Of a stretch of 64,000 nucleotides of DNA, positions 42,932 to 51,212 are shown in pieces. A program made the position numbers and the translations under genes. Position 1 is the stretch's first letter. Each line of letters opens with the position of its first letter. This DNA is from Pygmaiobacter massiliensis (lineage in GTDB: Bacteria; Bacillota; Clostridia; Oscillospirales; Ruminococcaceae): positions 558,001 to 622,000 of the forward strand of contig NZ_OAML01000003.1 of assembly GCF_900199435.1 (NCBI RefSeq). Direction: 5' to 3'. The notes beneath the pieces were generated by a model, which saw only the letters and a list, made by a program, of their open reading frames with translations, did no database searches and had not been told where the DNA came from.

Positions 42932-43065
42932 AGAACAAATCTTTTACATTTTAGTACATCGAAGTACAAAAGCAAAAGATCCCCCCGTTCTGCCCGGTGG
43001 GAGGGTGTTCGCTGGTGTTTTGGCGGACAAGCAGGCAGAATTCAATACATAGGAGGAATCTTAAA

Positions 43066-44280
43066 ATGCAAGCATTTACAGAAGCAATTGCGGCCAATCC
43101 TTTGCTCGCGTTTATCGTTGTGGCACTTGTGTATGCCATTGGCGATACCATCGGCGTGCTTTCCAAAGCGTGGATCCCCTCTACCTTTGTTATCGCATGC
43201 ATGTTCATTGCAGGTTATTGGACATTTTTCCCGAAAGAAATCATCTCGATTGCTGGTTTCTCGGCGCCCTTTACCTCTACTTTCTGCATCTATCTGCTGG
43301 TTACCCATATGGGTACTACCATCAACCTGAAAGAACTGGCAAGACAGTGGAAAGTAATTGTCAGCTGCCTGTGCGGTCTGGTGGGTATGATTATTGCTGG
43401 TTACTTTATCGCTGGCATGTTTATCGATAAATCTTACATTGTAGCAGGTCTGCCCCCGCTCACAGGTGGCATCGTTGCAGCTAACATCATGAGCGAAGCC
43501 GCAGCAGCAAAGGGCCTTACCGTTGCTTCGGTTCTGGCACTGGCGATGTACTCCGTACAGGGCTTTGCCGGATACCCGCTGACTGCTATCGTTTTGAAAA
43601 AAGAGGGCAAACGCCTTCTGGCTGACTACAAAGCTGGCAAAGTGATTAAAATTGACACTTCTGCCGCTGAGGAAGAGCACAAGAAAAAGCTCATTCCCGC
43701 AATGCCCACAAAGTTCCTTTCCACCGCTGTTTGTTTGGTAAAACTGGCGCTTGTCTCTTACCTTGCAACCTGGGTAGGCAAATGGACTGCTGGCTGGGGC
43801 TATGCTAAAATTCACCCGCTGGTTGCGGCACTTGTATTGGGTGTTGTGTTTACCGAGCTGGGCTTCCTTGAAAAAGATGCACTGAAGAAATGCAGCTGCT
43901 TTAACCTGATTGCATTCGGCGTTATGCTCTTCATCTTCGACGCACTCAAAAATGCTACTCCGGAAATTCTGGGTGCAGCAATTGTGCCGATGATGATTCT
44001 CATCGTAATTGGCGTGGCAGGTATGTGCATCGTGGCTTATATCTCTGGCAAAGTGCTGAAGATGAGCCCGCTGATGGCCATTGCTGTCAACCTGACGGCA
44101 CTGTACGGCTTCCCGCCGAACTACGTGCTGACTGATGAAGCGACCACTGCGCTTGCAAGCAATCCCGAAGAGAAACAGTATCTGATGGACAACATGCTGC
44201 CGCAGATGATTGTCGGCGGTTTCGTTACCGTTACCATCACCTCGGTCATCATCGCCGGTATTTTCACTAGCTTGCTGTAA
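43066..44280 (+). CDS. Multi-pass membrane transporter, family not settled
   Basis: The 404-residue protein has about ten to eleven membrane segments. The short conserved-looking block LPPLTGGIVAANIMSEAA at about residues 135-152 and the later HPLVAALVLGVVFTELG recall ion-coupled carboxylate or glutamate symporters such as GltS, but I cannot assign the family firmly. A charged cytoplasmic loop (DTSAAEEEHKKKL) divides two halves, as in inverted-repeat carriers. ATG 43066 follows AGGAGG. An M20 amidohydrolase lies 139 bases downstream with only a hairpin without a T run between, so the pair probably takes up and hydrolyses an N-acyl amino acid or similar. Confidence 0.8.
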   Translation: MQAFTEAIAANPLLAFIVVALVYAIGDTIGVLSKAWIPSTFVIACMFIAGYWTFFPKEIISIAGFSAPFTSTFCIYLLVTHMGTTINLKELARQWKVIVSCLCGLVGMIIAGYFIAGMFIDKSYIVAGLPPLTGGIVAANIMSEAAAAKGLTVASVLALAMYSVQGFAGYPLTAIVLKKEGKRLLADYKAGKVIKIDTSAAEEEHKKKLIPAMPTKFLSTAVCLVKLALVSYLATWVGKWTAGWGYAKIHPLVAALVLGVVFTELGFLEKDALKKCSCFNLIAFGVMLFIFDALKNATPEILGAAIVPMMILIVIGVAGMCIVAYISGKVLKMSPLMAIAVNLTALYGFPPNYVLTDEATTALASNPEEKQYLMDNMLPQMIVGGFVTVTITSVIIAGIFTSLL

Positions 44281-44312
44281 GCTGCTGTGAAAGCATAAAA
44301 AAGTATTCATAC

Positions 44313-44342
44313 GAATGCCCGGCTGTAAAAAGCCGGGCATTT
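44313..44342 (+). promoter_or_regulatory. Intergenic hairpin without T run
   Basis: ATGCCCGGCT pairs with AGCCGGGCAT. Lacking a T tract, it is more likely an mRNA-stabilising or processing element than a full terminator. Confidence 0.5.
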
Positions 44343-44419
44343 CGGGCATTATCAAGCCGATACCACCTAATCAGTGCGGTACCGACTAATACAAATGAGA
44401 TTACAAAGGGGTAATTATC

Positions 44420-45592
44420 ATGAACATCAAAGCATTGGCCGAAAAACACGAGGCGTACATTATCGAGCGCCGCCGTTATTATCATGCGCACCCGGAGCTT
44501 TCGGGCGAAGAAAAAGAGACCCGCGCAGCACTTAAAAAAGATCTCGAAGCCATGGGCGTCGAAGTAACTGAGATGAAAAACTGCTATGGCCTCACCGGCA
44601 TGATCCGCGGTGGAAAGCCGGGAAAAACCGTAGCACTCCGTTCGGATATCGACGGGCTTGCTGTCAATGAGGACACTGGCCTGCCTTTCGCAGCAAAGGA
44701 CGGCAAGATGCACGCGTGTGGCCATGACAACCATATGGCAATGCTGCTGGGCGCAGCGAAAATCCTCACCGAAGTCAAGGACGAACTGTGCGGCAATGTA
44801 AAGCTGATTTTTCAGCCCGCAGAAGAAATTGCCAGCGGCGCAAAATGGATGCTTGCAGAAAACGTGATGGACGGTGTGGACGCCATTTACGGCGCGCACA
44901 TCTGGGGCAATTTTGATGCACCGCTGATTGATGTCACACCGGGCAACCGTATGGCAGGCTGTGATACCTTCACCATCAACATTGAGGGTGTTTCTGCTCA
45001 TGGCTCTGCACCCAACCTCGGCGTCGATGCTATCACCGTTGCCGCCGCTGTCATCAACAATTTGCAGCAATATGTCTCCCGCATCAACGACCCGGTGAAG
45101 CCGCTTGTGCTGACAATTGGAGAAATCCACGGTGGCCAGCGCTTTAACATTATTGCAAACCATGTAGAGATGCAGGGCACCATCCGCACCTTCTCGCGCG
45201 ATAAATCCGATGAGGGTGTTATGCGCCGCATTATTGAAAACACCGCTGCGGCCTTTGGCGCTACCGCTACCCTTGATTATCAGTACATGACCAAACCGGT
45301 GATTAATGATAACGAGCAGCTGAACCGCCTTGCGCATGACGCAGTGGCAAAACTGTACGGGGAGTCTGGCATCGGCCATCTGGAAACGCTGATGGGCAGT
45401 GAGGATTTCTCCTTCTTTGGCGACAAAGCTCCGTATGTATTCGGCTTTATCGGCAGCCGCAACCCGGACAAAGAAGGCTGTACCTATACCAACCACCACG
45501 AAAAATATACTGTCGATGAGGATGTGCTGAAGCGCGGTGCTGCCGTAATGGCACAGTTCTCGGCTGATTTTCTTGCAGAAACTGCGCAATAA
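44420..45592 (+). CDS. M20 family amidohydrolase/aminoacylase
   Basis: The 390-residue metallopeptidase resembles hippurate hydrolase, IAA-amino acid hydrolase and N-acyl-L-amino acid deacylases. Features: YYHAHPELSGEE, LRSDIDGLAVNE, the metal cysteine and histidine in MHACGHDNHMAM, FQPAEEIASGA with the catalytic glutamates, GVSAHGSAP in the dimerisation domain, and MGSEDFSFF at the end. It removes an acyl group from an amino acid or small peptide in the cytoplasm. ATG 44420 follows AAAGGGG. Linked to the transporter upstream. Confidence 0.92.
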   Translation: MNIKALAEKHEAYIIERRRYYHAHPELSGEEKETRAALKKDLEAMGVEVTEMKNCYGLTGMIRGGKPGKTVALRSDIDGLAVNEDTGLPFAAKDGKMHACGHDNHMAMLLGAAKILTEVKDELCGNVKLIFQPAEEIASGAKWMLAENVMDGVDAIYGAHIWGNFDAPLIDVTPGNRMAGCDTFTINIEGVSAHGSAPNLGVDAITVAAAVINNLQQYVSRINDPVKPLVLTIGEIHGGQRFNIIANHVEMQGTIRTFSRDKSDEGVMRRIIENTAAAFGATATLDYQYMTKPVINDNEQLNRLAHDAVAKLYGESGIGHLETLMGSEDFSFFGDKAPYVFGFIGSRNPDKEGCTYTNHHEKYTVDEDVLKRGAAVMAQFSADFLAETAQ

Positions 45593-45632
45593 CGAATCTA
45601 GTACAGGACCGAAATTCAATTTTGCATTTGCT

Positions 45633-45675
45633 ATAAAAAAACAGGGCTGCTTTTGAGGTAGCCCTGTTTTTTATA
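45633..45675. terminator. Intrinsic terminator
   Basis: AAAACAGGGCT and AGCCCTGTTTT arms with a short loop; A and T runs on both sides allow it to serve the amidohydrolase and the minus-strand CoA-transferase. Confidence 0.85.
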
Positions 45676-45812
45676 AATTTACGTGGATGGGAAATTACTC
45701 TTACTAAAATCAAGAGGAGCAAGGAGAAAATGGTCTGATTGGTAGTGCTACCGCTCTATAGAATTTTTAGCTATGGACCACAACAGAAACAAAATAGAAC
45801 TAATTTGTTAAC

Positions 45813-47147
45813 CTACCAAATCATATATTGTTGCGCTTGTGCCCGCAATTCTTCTCTAAAGTCCGGATGTGCAATCTGAATCAACGCTTCTGCGCGCTCC
45901 GCTACGTTCCGGCCTCGTAGCCAAGCGATGCCATACTCTGTGACCACATAGTCGACGTCGTTGCGAGAAGTGGTAACTGTTGCGCCTTCATGTAAAAATG
46001 GCACGATTTTAGAGCGCAGCACCTCTTTGCCGTCAGCGTCTTTGGCTTTATAGGTAGCGTGCATTGCAATGATGGATTTGCCTCCTTTTGACATTTGTGC
46101 GCCCTGCACAGTCTCTGATTGACCACCGGTGCCGGACCACTGCTGATAGCCCACAGTTTCAGACGCGCATTGGCCGGTGAGGTCAACCTCCAGCGTTGCA
46201 TTAATGGAAACGAATTTATTGTTTTTCCCAATTGTATACGGGTCATTTGTGAAAGTGCAAGACTTGAAAAGTACGGAAGGGTTATTGTTTACGTAATCGT
46301 AAAGGCGCTGGCTGCCCATTGTAAAAGAGCAAACAGAATAGCCATCCAAAAGCCCTTTGCAAGAATTATCGACTGCACCGCATTCAATTAGGTCGACCAT
46401 CGTTTCGGTAAACATTTCGGTGTGAATACCCAAATGTTTTTTGCTTTTCAGTTCGGCAGCCACGGCATTTGGAATATTACCGATGCCAAGCTGAATCGTA
46501 GAGCCGTCTTCCACCAACGATGCAATGAGCTTACCGATGGCTGCATCCACATCGGTGTATGCGGCCAGTTTGCTGATAGGGATAGGGCGGTCAGATTCTA
46601 CCACAGCAGCAACTTCCGAAATATGAACCTGTGTATCTCCAAATGTACGGGGGAAGTTGGGGTTGACCTCCACAATGGCAAGCGCACCTTGGTTGATAAG
46701 GTCGCGTTCGTAGATTGCGCTGACCGAAAGAGACATGTAGCCGTGAGCATCCATGGGAGATACCGTAGCCAGCACGACGGGGCGGCGTTTCTCATAGCGT
46801 ACCCGGTCCATCACCTTGCGCAGTACAGAGGTAGAGCTTTGCGGAATTGCACTGACCATTTTTTTAGTATGGGCATCACGCAGAGCCGCACTGAAAAACC
46901 AACCATTATGTGACATAACACCCTGCATTTCGGGGTCTTTAAAAGCCTCATAGTATTGCAGGGGTAAACAGGTGTTTAAGGTGGTGTTTTTTACACCTGT
47001 TTTTTTGAGGTGTTGCAAATGAGAAAGAATGGCCGCCGGCTCGCCGCCGGCCTGTGCTGAAAACATATAGTCACCATCTTGGATCAGCTCTAAAGCTTGC
47101 TCCGGGGTTTTCAGCTTTTCGCTGTACATTAACTCAAACGAATTCAT
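45813..47147 (-). CDS. Acetyl-CoA hydrolase/transferase family CoA-transferase
   Basis: The 444-residue protein belongs to the family of 4-hydroxybutyrate and butyryl-CoA:acetate CoA-transferases. The glutamate that forms the CoA thioester is expected in GIHTEMFTE; other marks are IQLGIGNIPNAVA, FTMGSQRLYDYV, and SGTGGQSETVQGAQMSKGGKSIIAM, where gut butyrate producers have GxGGQxDFxxGA. It moves CoA between short acids. The MFS gene lies 42 bases upstream, so an imported organic acid may be its substrate. ATG 47147 follows a weak AAAGGAG. Confidence 0.9.
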   Translation of the reverse strand: MNSFELMYSEKLKTPEQALELIQDGDYMFSAQAGGEPAAILSHLQHLKKTGVKNTTLNTCLPLQYYEAFKDPEMQGVMSHNGWFFSAALRDAHTKKMVSAIPQSSTSVLRKVMDRVRYEKRRPVVLATVSPMDAHGYMSLSVSAIYERDLINQGALAIVEVNPNFPRTFGDTQVHISEVAAVVESDRPIPISKLAAYTDVDAAIGKLIASLVEDGSTIQLGIGNIPNAVAAELKSKKHLGIHTEMFTETMVDLIECGAVDNSCKGLLDGYSVCSFTMGSQRLYDYVNNNPSVLFKSCTFTNDPYTIGKNNKFVSINATLEVDLTGQCASETVGYQQWSGTGGQSETVQGAQMSKGGKSIIAMHATYKAKDADGKEVLRSKIVPFLHEGATVTTSRNDVDYVVTEYGIAWLRGRNVAERAEALIQIAHPDFREELRAQAQQYMIW

Positions 47148-47189
47148 ATAAATACTCCTTTGTTGTAAACGGTAAGAAAACGGTGAATA

Positions 47190-48383
47190 TTATTTTTTGC
47201 GCCCTGTTTCCGGCAATAAAAAAGACCCCAAAAAGAAAGTGCAGCTCATAATGAGTGCGAGGTTGAGCCCCATGGTATAGCCGGAGCGATCAATAATAAA
47301 GCCGATTACGAAGTACGCGACGGTTTCAATGATATAAGAAAGTGCCCAGAACAGGCCCATAATTGTCGTAAGCTTTGCGGGCGTCATATCCGGAAGTTCC
47401 TGCGGAATCATCATCAAAGAAGTAACGGGCAAGAACATAAAGATGCCGATGCAAAGAGCTGCGACAGCAGCAACGCCGCCGCTTGCAGTTTTGAACATCA
47501 AAAAACCAAACAATGTCATAGCGAGGCCAGCCCAGCGGATAACCGGCAAACGTTTAAAGAAGACCTTAGAAAGTGCGATAGCAAGCAATGAACCGACGAT
47601 TCCGCCAACGGCTACGAGTGTGCTCAACGTTTTACCGCTGATTGCAGTGGTACCCGAAATGGGGAAAATATTGAGCAGCACAATGTAAAAGGTAAGCAAG
47701 CCAGAATAAGTAAGCGGAAGCAACCAGTTGATTTTTTCTTTGAGTGCCTCACGTGCGGTATAGGTTTTTTGTGCTGCACCGGTAGTGCGGTTAAGCTCGA
47801 AATCTTGCCCGAGTACAGGCCACAGAACAAAGAGTAAGGCACTAATGCAAGCAAAAAACGCCATGCTATATTGCCATGTTTTCAGCCAGGCGATTACCGG
47901 CCCCACCACCAGCATTGCAACAATACCGCCAAAGTTATAAGCTACACCGTTGAGTGCATTCACCGTGGGGCGTTTTTCTGGTGCAAAGTAGTGGATTACA
48001 ACGGGGCTAAAGTAAACAATATAAAGCGCACCGCCAAATCCCATAATAAAGCGCCCCAGAATGAAGAGCCAGTACTGAGGTGCCAAAATGGCAAGCGCAC
48101 TGCCTAAGACGATAAGCCCTGAACCAAGCCCAATTGCTTTTTTAGGAAACAAGCGATTTAGAATAAGAGCCGCCAAAAAGTTACCGATAATTTTTGCAAG
48201 AGTAATTGCGTTAGAAATAAAAGTGGCAGAAGCAAAAGTTTTAAGCTGAAAATATTCCATAATCTGTGGGGTCAGCGTGCTACCGGCAATCCAGTTTACT
48301 GCAAAAAATGCATAGGTGAAAAACATAATAAACTCGATGGCGAACGCTCTGGTCGAAGAAGTCTTCGTTTGCTGATTTTCCAT
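47190..48383 (-). CDS. MFS transporter, probably for an organic anion
   Basis: The 397-residue protein has 12 membrane helices in two halves with the central loop at about residues 195-225 (LNRTTGAAQKTYTAREALKEKI). The motif GRFIMGFGGAL resembles motif C-like stretches, and the loop after helix 2 (LNRLFPKKAIG) is a reduced motif A. The NimT/CynX-like appearance is tentative. ATG 48383 has AGGA close in front. It is the first gene of a unit with the CoA-transferase, downstream of the LysR gene on the same strand. Confidence 0.85.
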   Translation of the reverse strand: MENQQTKTSSTRAFAIEFIMFFTYAFFAVNWIAGSTLTPQIMEYFQLKTFASATFISNAITLAKIIGNFLAALILNRLFPKKAIGLGSGLIVLGSALAILAPQYWLFILGRFIMGFGGALYIVYFSPVVIHYFAPEKRPTVNALNGVAYNFGGIVAMLVVGPVIAWLKTWQYSMAFFACISALLFVLWPVLGQDFELNRTTGAAQKTYTAREALKEKINWLLPLTYSGLLTFYIVLLNIFPISGTTAISGKTLSTLVAVGGIVGSLLAIALSKVFFKRLPVIRWAGLAMTLFGFLMFKTASGGVAAVAALCIGIFMFLPVTSLMMIPQELPDMTPAKLTTIMGLFWALSYIIETVAYFVIGFIIDRSGYTMGLNLALIMSCTFFLGSFLLPETGRKK

Positions 48384-48512
48384 GATTCCTATGTCCTTTC
48401 CTAGATAGGGCGAACCGCCGTCCGCTCTATGAGTGGTATATTTTCGCAATGGCCATAGCGATTTTCTATTTTGATGATAGCATCCACGCTCCCAAAAAGG
48501 AAATAGCAATTG

Positions 48513-48537
48513 TTCATCGGGTGATGAATAGAATTCA
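48513..48537. promoter_or_regulatory. Probable LysR binding site
   Basis: TTCATC-GGGT-GATGAA and the overlapping TGAAT-AGA-ATTCA are adjacent palindromes 35-60 bases upstream of the TATCAT element of the MFS gene. Confidence 0.55.
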
Positions 48538-48644
48538 TGCTGTTTTACTCATTAAAACTCTAAAATACATAAATTTTTGTTCATAATGCACTTGTTTGAT
48601 GCGGGGTGTTTGTTTTATATCGCTAGAAAAAGATGCACTGCAAC

Positions 48645-48681
48645 AAAAAAACAGAGCCACGTCAATCGTGGCTCTGTTTAA
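48645..48681 (-). terminator. Intrinsic terminator of the LysR gene
   Basis: On the minus strand AACAGAGCCACG pairs with CGTGGCTCTGTT around a five-base loop and runs into TTTTTTT. Confidence 0.9.
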
Positions 48682-48690
48682 ATTAGGGGA

Positions 48691-49575
48691 CTATGTAGGT
48701 CTAGTTTCATCACAAAGACTTAAAAAATGTTGCATCGGCTCAGTTACAAATTTATCTTTGCGATAGATTAAAGTTAATGCCCAAGGGAACTCGGGATTTT
48801 TCAACCGGGCTTGGTGCACCCTGGCATTGTAACATTTGTCGACAATGGGCTTGGGCAAAATAGTGACACCTTGGTCGGCTGCCACCATCTCCAGCAATAA
48901 GTCCCACTGCGAGCTTTCAAACGCAACCTTTGGCACAAACCCCGCAGCTTTGCAAAAATCTAGTACAAGGTCATAATACATATAGTCAGGGGTTACCATC
49001 AAAAATCGCTCTTCTTTTAACTCTGTGGCATTCACAACCCGTTTGCCAGCGAGCGGGTGCTGTTTAGAAACCACAAGCACCGCTTCTGAGGCGTAAACCT
49101 TGCGACTGAAAAAAGCTTCGTCTGCAAATGGTTCTATCACGACACCTAAATCCAGCTTTCCTGCCCCGACCAGCTCTTTTACAGATTTAGAAGTCATTTC
49201 GGTAATGCGTAACTCTACCTGCGGGTATTTTTGCTGAAACTTATAAATTTGCGAAAAAAAGTAAATAGTACCGGCAGTTGGCGGTAGTCCTAAACTAAGC
49301 GCTCCACTGCCCCCGTGAATTCGTTGATATAGCTCCTGTGTTTGCAGGTGGTAATACTCTAGCAGATTTACAGCATAATCGTAGAAAAGCTTGCCCTCTT
49401 TTGTCAGTTGAAATTCTTTGGCGGAACGATCAATCAGCTCTGTTTCAAACTCGGTTTCGAGTGTGCGAATAGATTTGCTAAGCGTAGATTGACTGACGAA
49501 CAATTTCTCCGCCGCCTTAGTAAAACTGCTTTGTTGCACAATTTCGGCGTAATAGCTTAACTGGTTTAAAGTCAC
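48691..49575 (-). CDS. LysR-family transcriptional regulator
   Basis: The protein has 294 residues. The N-terminal winged helix is MTLNQLSYYAEIVQQSSFTKAAEKLFVSQSTLSKSIRTLE; the rest is a two-lobe effector domain (LSLGLPPTAG, GKLDLGVVIEP). I chose GTG 49575 because AAGGA lies about ten bases before it; GTG 49584, three codons earlier, overlaps that site. It lies upstream of, and on the same strand as, the MFS and CoA-transferase genes, whose control region has palindromic sites. It probably activates them when the organic acid is present. Confidence 0.9.
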   Translation of the reverse strand: MTLNQLSYYAEIVQQSSFTKAAEKLFVSQSTLSKSIRTLETEFETELIDRSAKEFQLTKEGKLFYDYAVNLLEYYHLQTQELYQRIHGGSGALSLGLPPTAGTIYFFSQIYKFQQKYPQVELRITEMTSKSVKELVGAGKLDLGVVIEPFADEAFFSRKVYASEAVLVVSKQHPLAGKRVVNATELKEERFLMVTPDYMYYDLVLDFCKAAGFVPKVAFESSQWDLLLEMVAADQGVTILPKPIVDKCYNARVHQARLKNPEFPWALTLIYRKDKFVTEPMQHFLSLCDETRPT

Positions 49576-49633
49576 AGGCCGCACATCCTTTCGTGTGTTA
49601 GCGCAGTTTCTTCTGCTGGATGATGTTACACCA

Positions 49634-49662
49634 AGTATAGCAAAGCAAATTTTTCTTTACAA
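49634..49662 (-). promoter_or_regulatory. Promoter of the LysR gene
   Basis: Minus strand TTGTAA, 17 bases, TATACT. Confidence 0.6.
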
Positions 49663-49787
49663 GTAAAGCATCTTCATCTTATGAATAAAACATGACAACG
49701 ATAAAAGCGGATATTCAAAAAAATAATGCGAAAAAAAGAAAAGACAGCCTATTTCATATGGTTTGTGAAATGCTTTTATCGAATAGG

Positions 49788-50204
49788 TTATTCATGCTTT
49801 TCGTAATATAAATTTGCCGCCAAAATGATAATGAAGGAAAGGACAGTGTAGCCTGCAGCAAGAATAAACGCGCCAAGAAACATCGGGCTATTGGTGAGCG
49901 AGTAAAGAACCATCAATAATAGCGTAAGGCCTAGATTTAAGCTTTGCAGGATATTCAGCGCCATGCGAGCCGTTCTCATTATAATATACTGGTCGCGCTC
50001 GTCGGTATCAGCAAGCGAGTCTTCTAGGGCAGAAACTTTGGAGAAGCTGCGCGTAATATCCATTGCCGCGAGCAAAAACATTAAAGTAGCAACCAGCCCA
50101 AAACGGGTGTGGTAACCTTTGGCCCAAATATCGAGCAGCACTGTGATGCCTAAAGTGAGAAAGACAACTCCGCGGACAAAACCGCGCTTATGGTGAATTT
50201 TCAT
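49788..50204 (-). CDS. Membrane protein paired with an XRE regulator
   Basis: The 138-residue protein has four membrane segments (about 13-27, 37-50, 88-106, 111-132) with a conserved-looking cytoplasmic piece DTDERDQYIIMRTARMA between the second and third. This DERD..I...A pattern occurs in small proteins next to XRE regulators in Firmicutes; the function is unknown to me. ATG 50204 follows GGAGGATC and the gene overlaps the regulator by 17 bases. Confidence 0.78.
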   Translation of the reverse strand: MKIHHKRGFVRGVVFLTLGITVLLDIWAKGYHTRFGLVATLMFLLAAMDITRSFSKVSALEDSLADTDERDQYIIMRTARMALNILQSLNLGLTLLLMVLYSLTNSPMFLGAFILAAGYTVLSFIIILAANLYYEKHE

Positions 50205-50424
50205 TGATATGATCCTCCGCTTGTTTATTTTCTGCAAGACAGTACAAATCTTCCACTGAGGTGTGAAAAAGCAATGCAAGCCGGTAAGCAAGCATTAATG
50301 AGGGATTGTACTGCCCCTTTTCTAGCGAAATGATGGTGCGCGAAGAAACGCCGACCATATCCGCAACTTCTTGCTGAGTAAGACGATGTTGTTGACGATA
50401 TTCTTTCACTCTGTTTTTGATCAC
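50188..50424 (-). CDS. XRE-family DNA-binding protein
   Basis: The 78-residue protein is a single HTH domain: RLTQQEVADMVGVSSRTIISLEKGQYNPSL, then LAYRLALLFHTSVEDLYCL, a very common regulator type in Firmicutes. The start is GTG 50424 with AGGAGG four bases before. It heads a two-gene unit with the membrane protein. TGAA/TTCA repeats between promoter and start are probable operators for self-control. Confidence 0.87.
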   Translation of the reverse strand: MIKNRVKEYRQQHRLTQQEVADMVGVSSRTIISLEKGQYNPSLMLAYRLALLFHTSVEDLYCLAENKQAEDHINENSP

Positions 50425-50443
50425 GATTCCTCCTTTAATAACG

Positions 50444-50474
50444 TGAAATATACTTCATGTGAAGCTTATTTCAT
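50444..50474. promoter_or_regulatory. Repeated TGAA/TTCA sites, probable XRE operator
   Basis: TGAAATATACTTCA and TGAAGCTTATTTCA are two similar palindromic units one after the other directly downstream of the -10 box. Confidence 0.5.
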
Positions 50475-50502
50475 ATTATAGCGACTTTGCTGCAAATGTC
50501 AA
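50475..50502 (-). promoter_or_regulatory. Promoter of the XRE/membrane protein unit
   Basis: Minus strand TTGACA, 16 bases, TATAAT. Confidence 0.75.
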
Positions 50503-50550
50503 CAAAGTTTCTATAAAATAAGTTCAGCAATGATAAAAGTTATGGTAAAA

Positions 50551-50589
50551 TAAAAGCGACAACCGCATTTGCACGGTTGTCGCTTTTCA
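50551..50589. terminator. Intrinsic terminator
   Basis: AAAAGCGACAACCG and its perfect complement surround an eight-base loop. Confidence 0.85.
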
Positions 50590-50607
50590 TATTAGAAACA
50601 ATATGTA

Positions 50608-50931
50608 CTAGAATGTGACGGACAGACTAATCAGCAAAGAGCCGCAGAGCAGCAATTTTGCCAGAAAAATCGAACGTTTTAACACAAAACGCAAGATAAT
50701 AGCTGCGACGGCGAGCAACGCAGCCGCAATGGCAATCATCTGCATACCAGCATAGTTAGAAGGCTGTGCGGTATAAGCAATAAATCCATTAAAAATGCAA
50801 TATCCCGCCATCAGCATAAAAATCACGCGTGCTGTTGCCGCTTTTTTGACAAGGAACAAGGCGAGCAGTCCCGCAACAGACAGCCCAATCGAGCCGTAAG
50901 TAAAAACGGCAAGTGCTCCCATCGGTGTCAT
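50608..50931 (-). CDS. Small membrane protein, four segments
   Basis: The 107-residue protein is hydrophobic throughout, with about four membrane spans and a short basic loop (VKKAATAR) after the first. I do not recognise the family. The open frame extends to 51009, but the promoter at 51008-51036 places the transcript start near 51001. The first start inside the transcript with a ribosome site (GGGGA seven bases before) is ATG 50931. It is monocistronic. Confidence 0.68.
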   Translation of the reverse strand: MTPMGALAVFTYGSIGLSVAGLLALFLVKKAATARVIFMLMAGYCIFNGFIAYTAQPSNYAGMQMIAIAAALLAVAAIILRFVLKRSIFLAKLLLCGSLLISLSVTF

Positions 50932-51007
50932 AAAAAATCCCCATTTCTTTTTCTTAAAGTCTACCTCCCGCCTTACCAAAACCGAAAAGACGAAAAAGTT
51001 CTTACTC

Positions 51008-51036
51008 ATTATACCGAAAATGCTGCTTTACGTCAA
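51008..51036 (-). promoter_or_regulatory. Promoter of the small membrane protein
   Basis: Minus strand TTGACG, 17 bases, TATAAT. Confidence 0.75.
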
Positions 51037-51128
51037 AAATTGTCAAGAAAAATAGTAAATCTAGGCATTGAATTTCCTCGTATATCAAACTGGTGGGCGG
51101 TAAAAGAGAAGAAAAAGCAAGGCTTGAT

Positions 51129-51158
51129 TTGCAATTGATGCTTTTTGTAAAGTATAAT
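51129..51158 (+). promoter_or_regulatory. Promoter of the nitroreductase
   Basis: TTGCAA, 18 bases, TATAAT, 55 bases before the start codon. Confidence 0.6.
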
Positions 51159-51212
51159 ATAAAATTTTATAAAAATTAAAATGGCACATTTGCCAGAAGG
51201 ACGGGAAGATAA

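Larger units (their letters stand above)
42668..43065 (+). other. Gene-free stretch before the transporter
   Basis: The 398 bases hold a terminator (42795-42838), a palindrome TGTGAATTTCACA (42867-42879), a promoter (TTGAAA, 18 bases, TATAAT at 42902-42931), a GTAC-containing imperfect inverted repeat just downstream (about 42951-42973), and about 90 bases of untranslated leader. Confidence 0.65.
48384..48690 (-). other. Gene-free control region of the MFS/CoA-transferase unit
   Basis: The 307 bases contain the LysR terminator (48645-48681), tandem palindromes (48513-48537) and a minus-strand TATCAT element near 48474-48479 with no good -35 box, as expected for an activator-dependent promoter. 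Confidence 0.55.

Noticed and set aside
43042-44355. A 437-codon minus-strand frame opposite the transporter
   Set aside because: It is a shadow of the real gene: no ribosome site, composition rich in His, Cys and Arg, and no membrane or domain pattern, whereas the plus strand has clear helices.
44267-45619. A 450-codon minus-strand frame opposite the M20 amidohydrolase
   Set aside because: The plus-strand protein has all metal-binding motifs; the antisense frame has none and no start signal.
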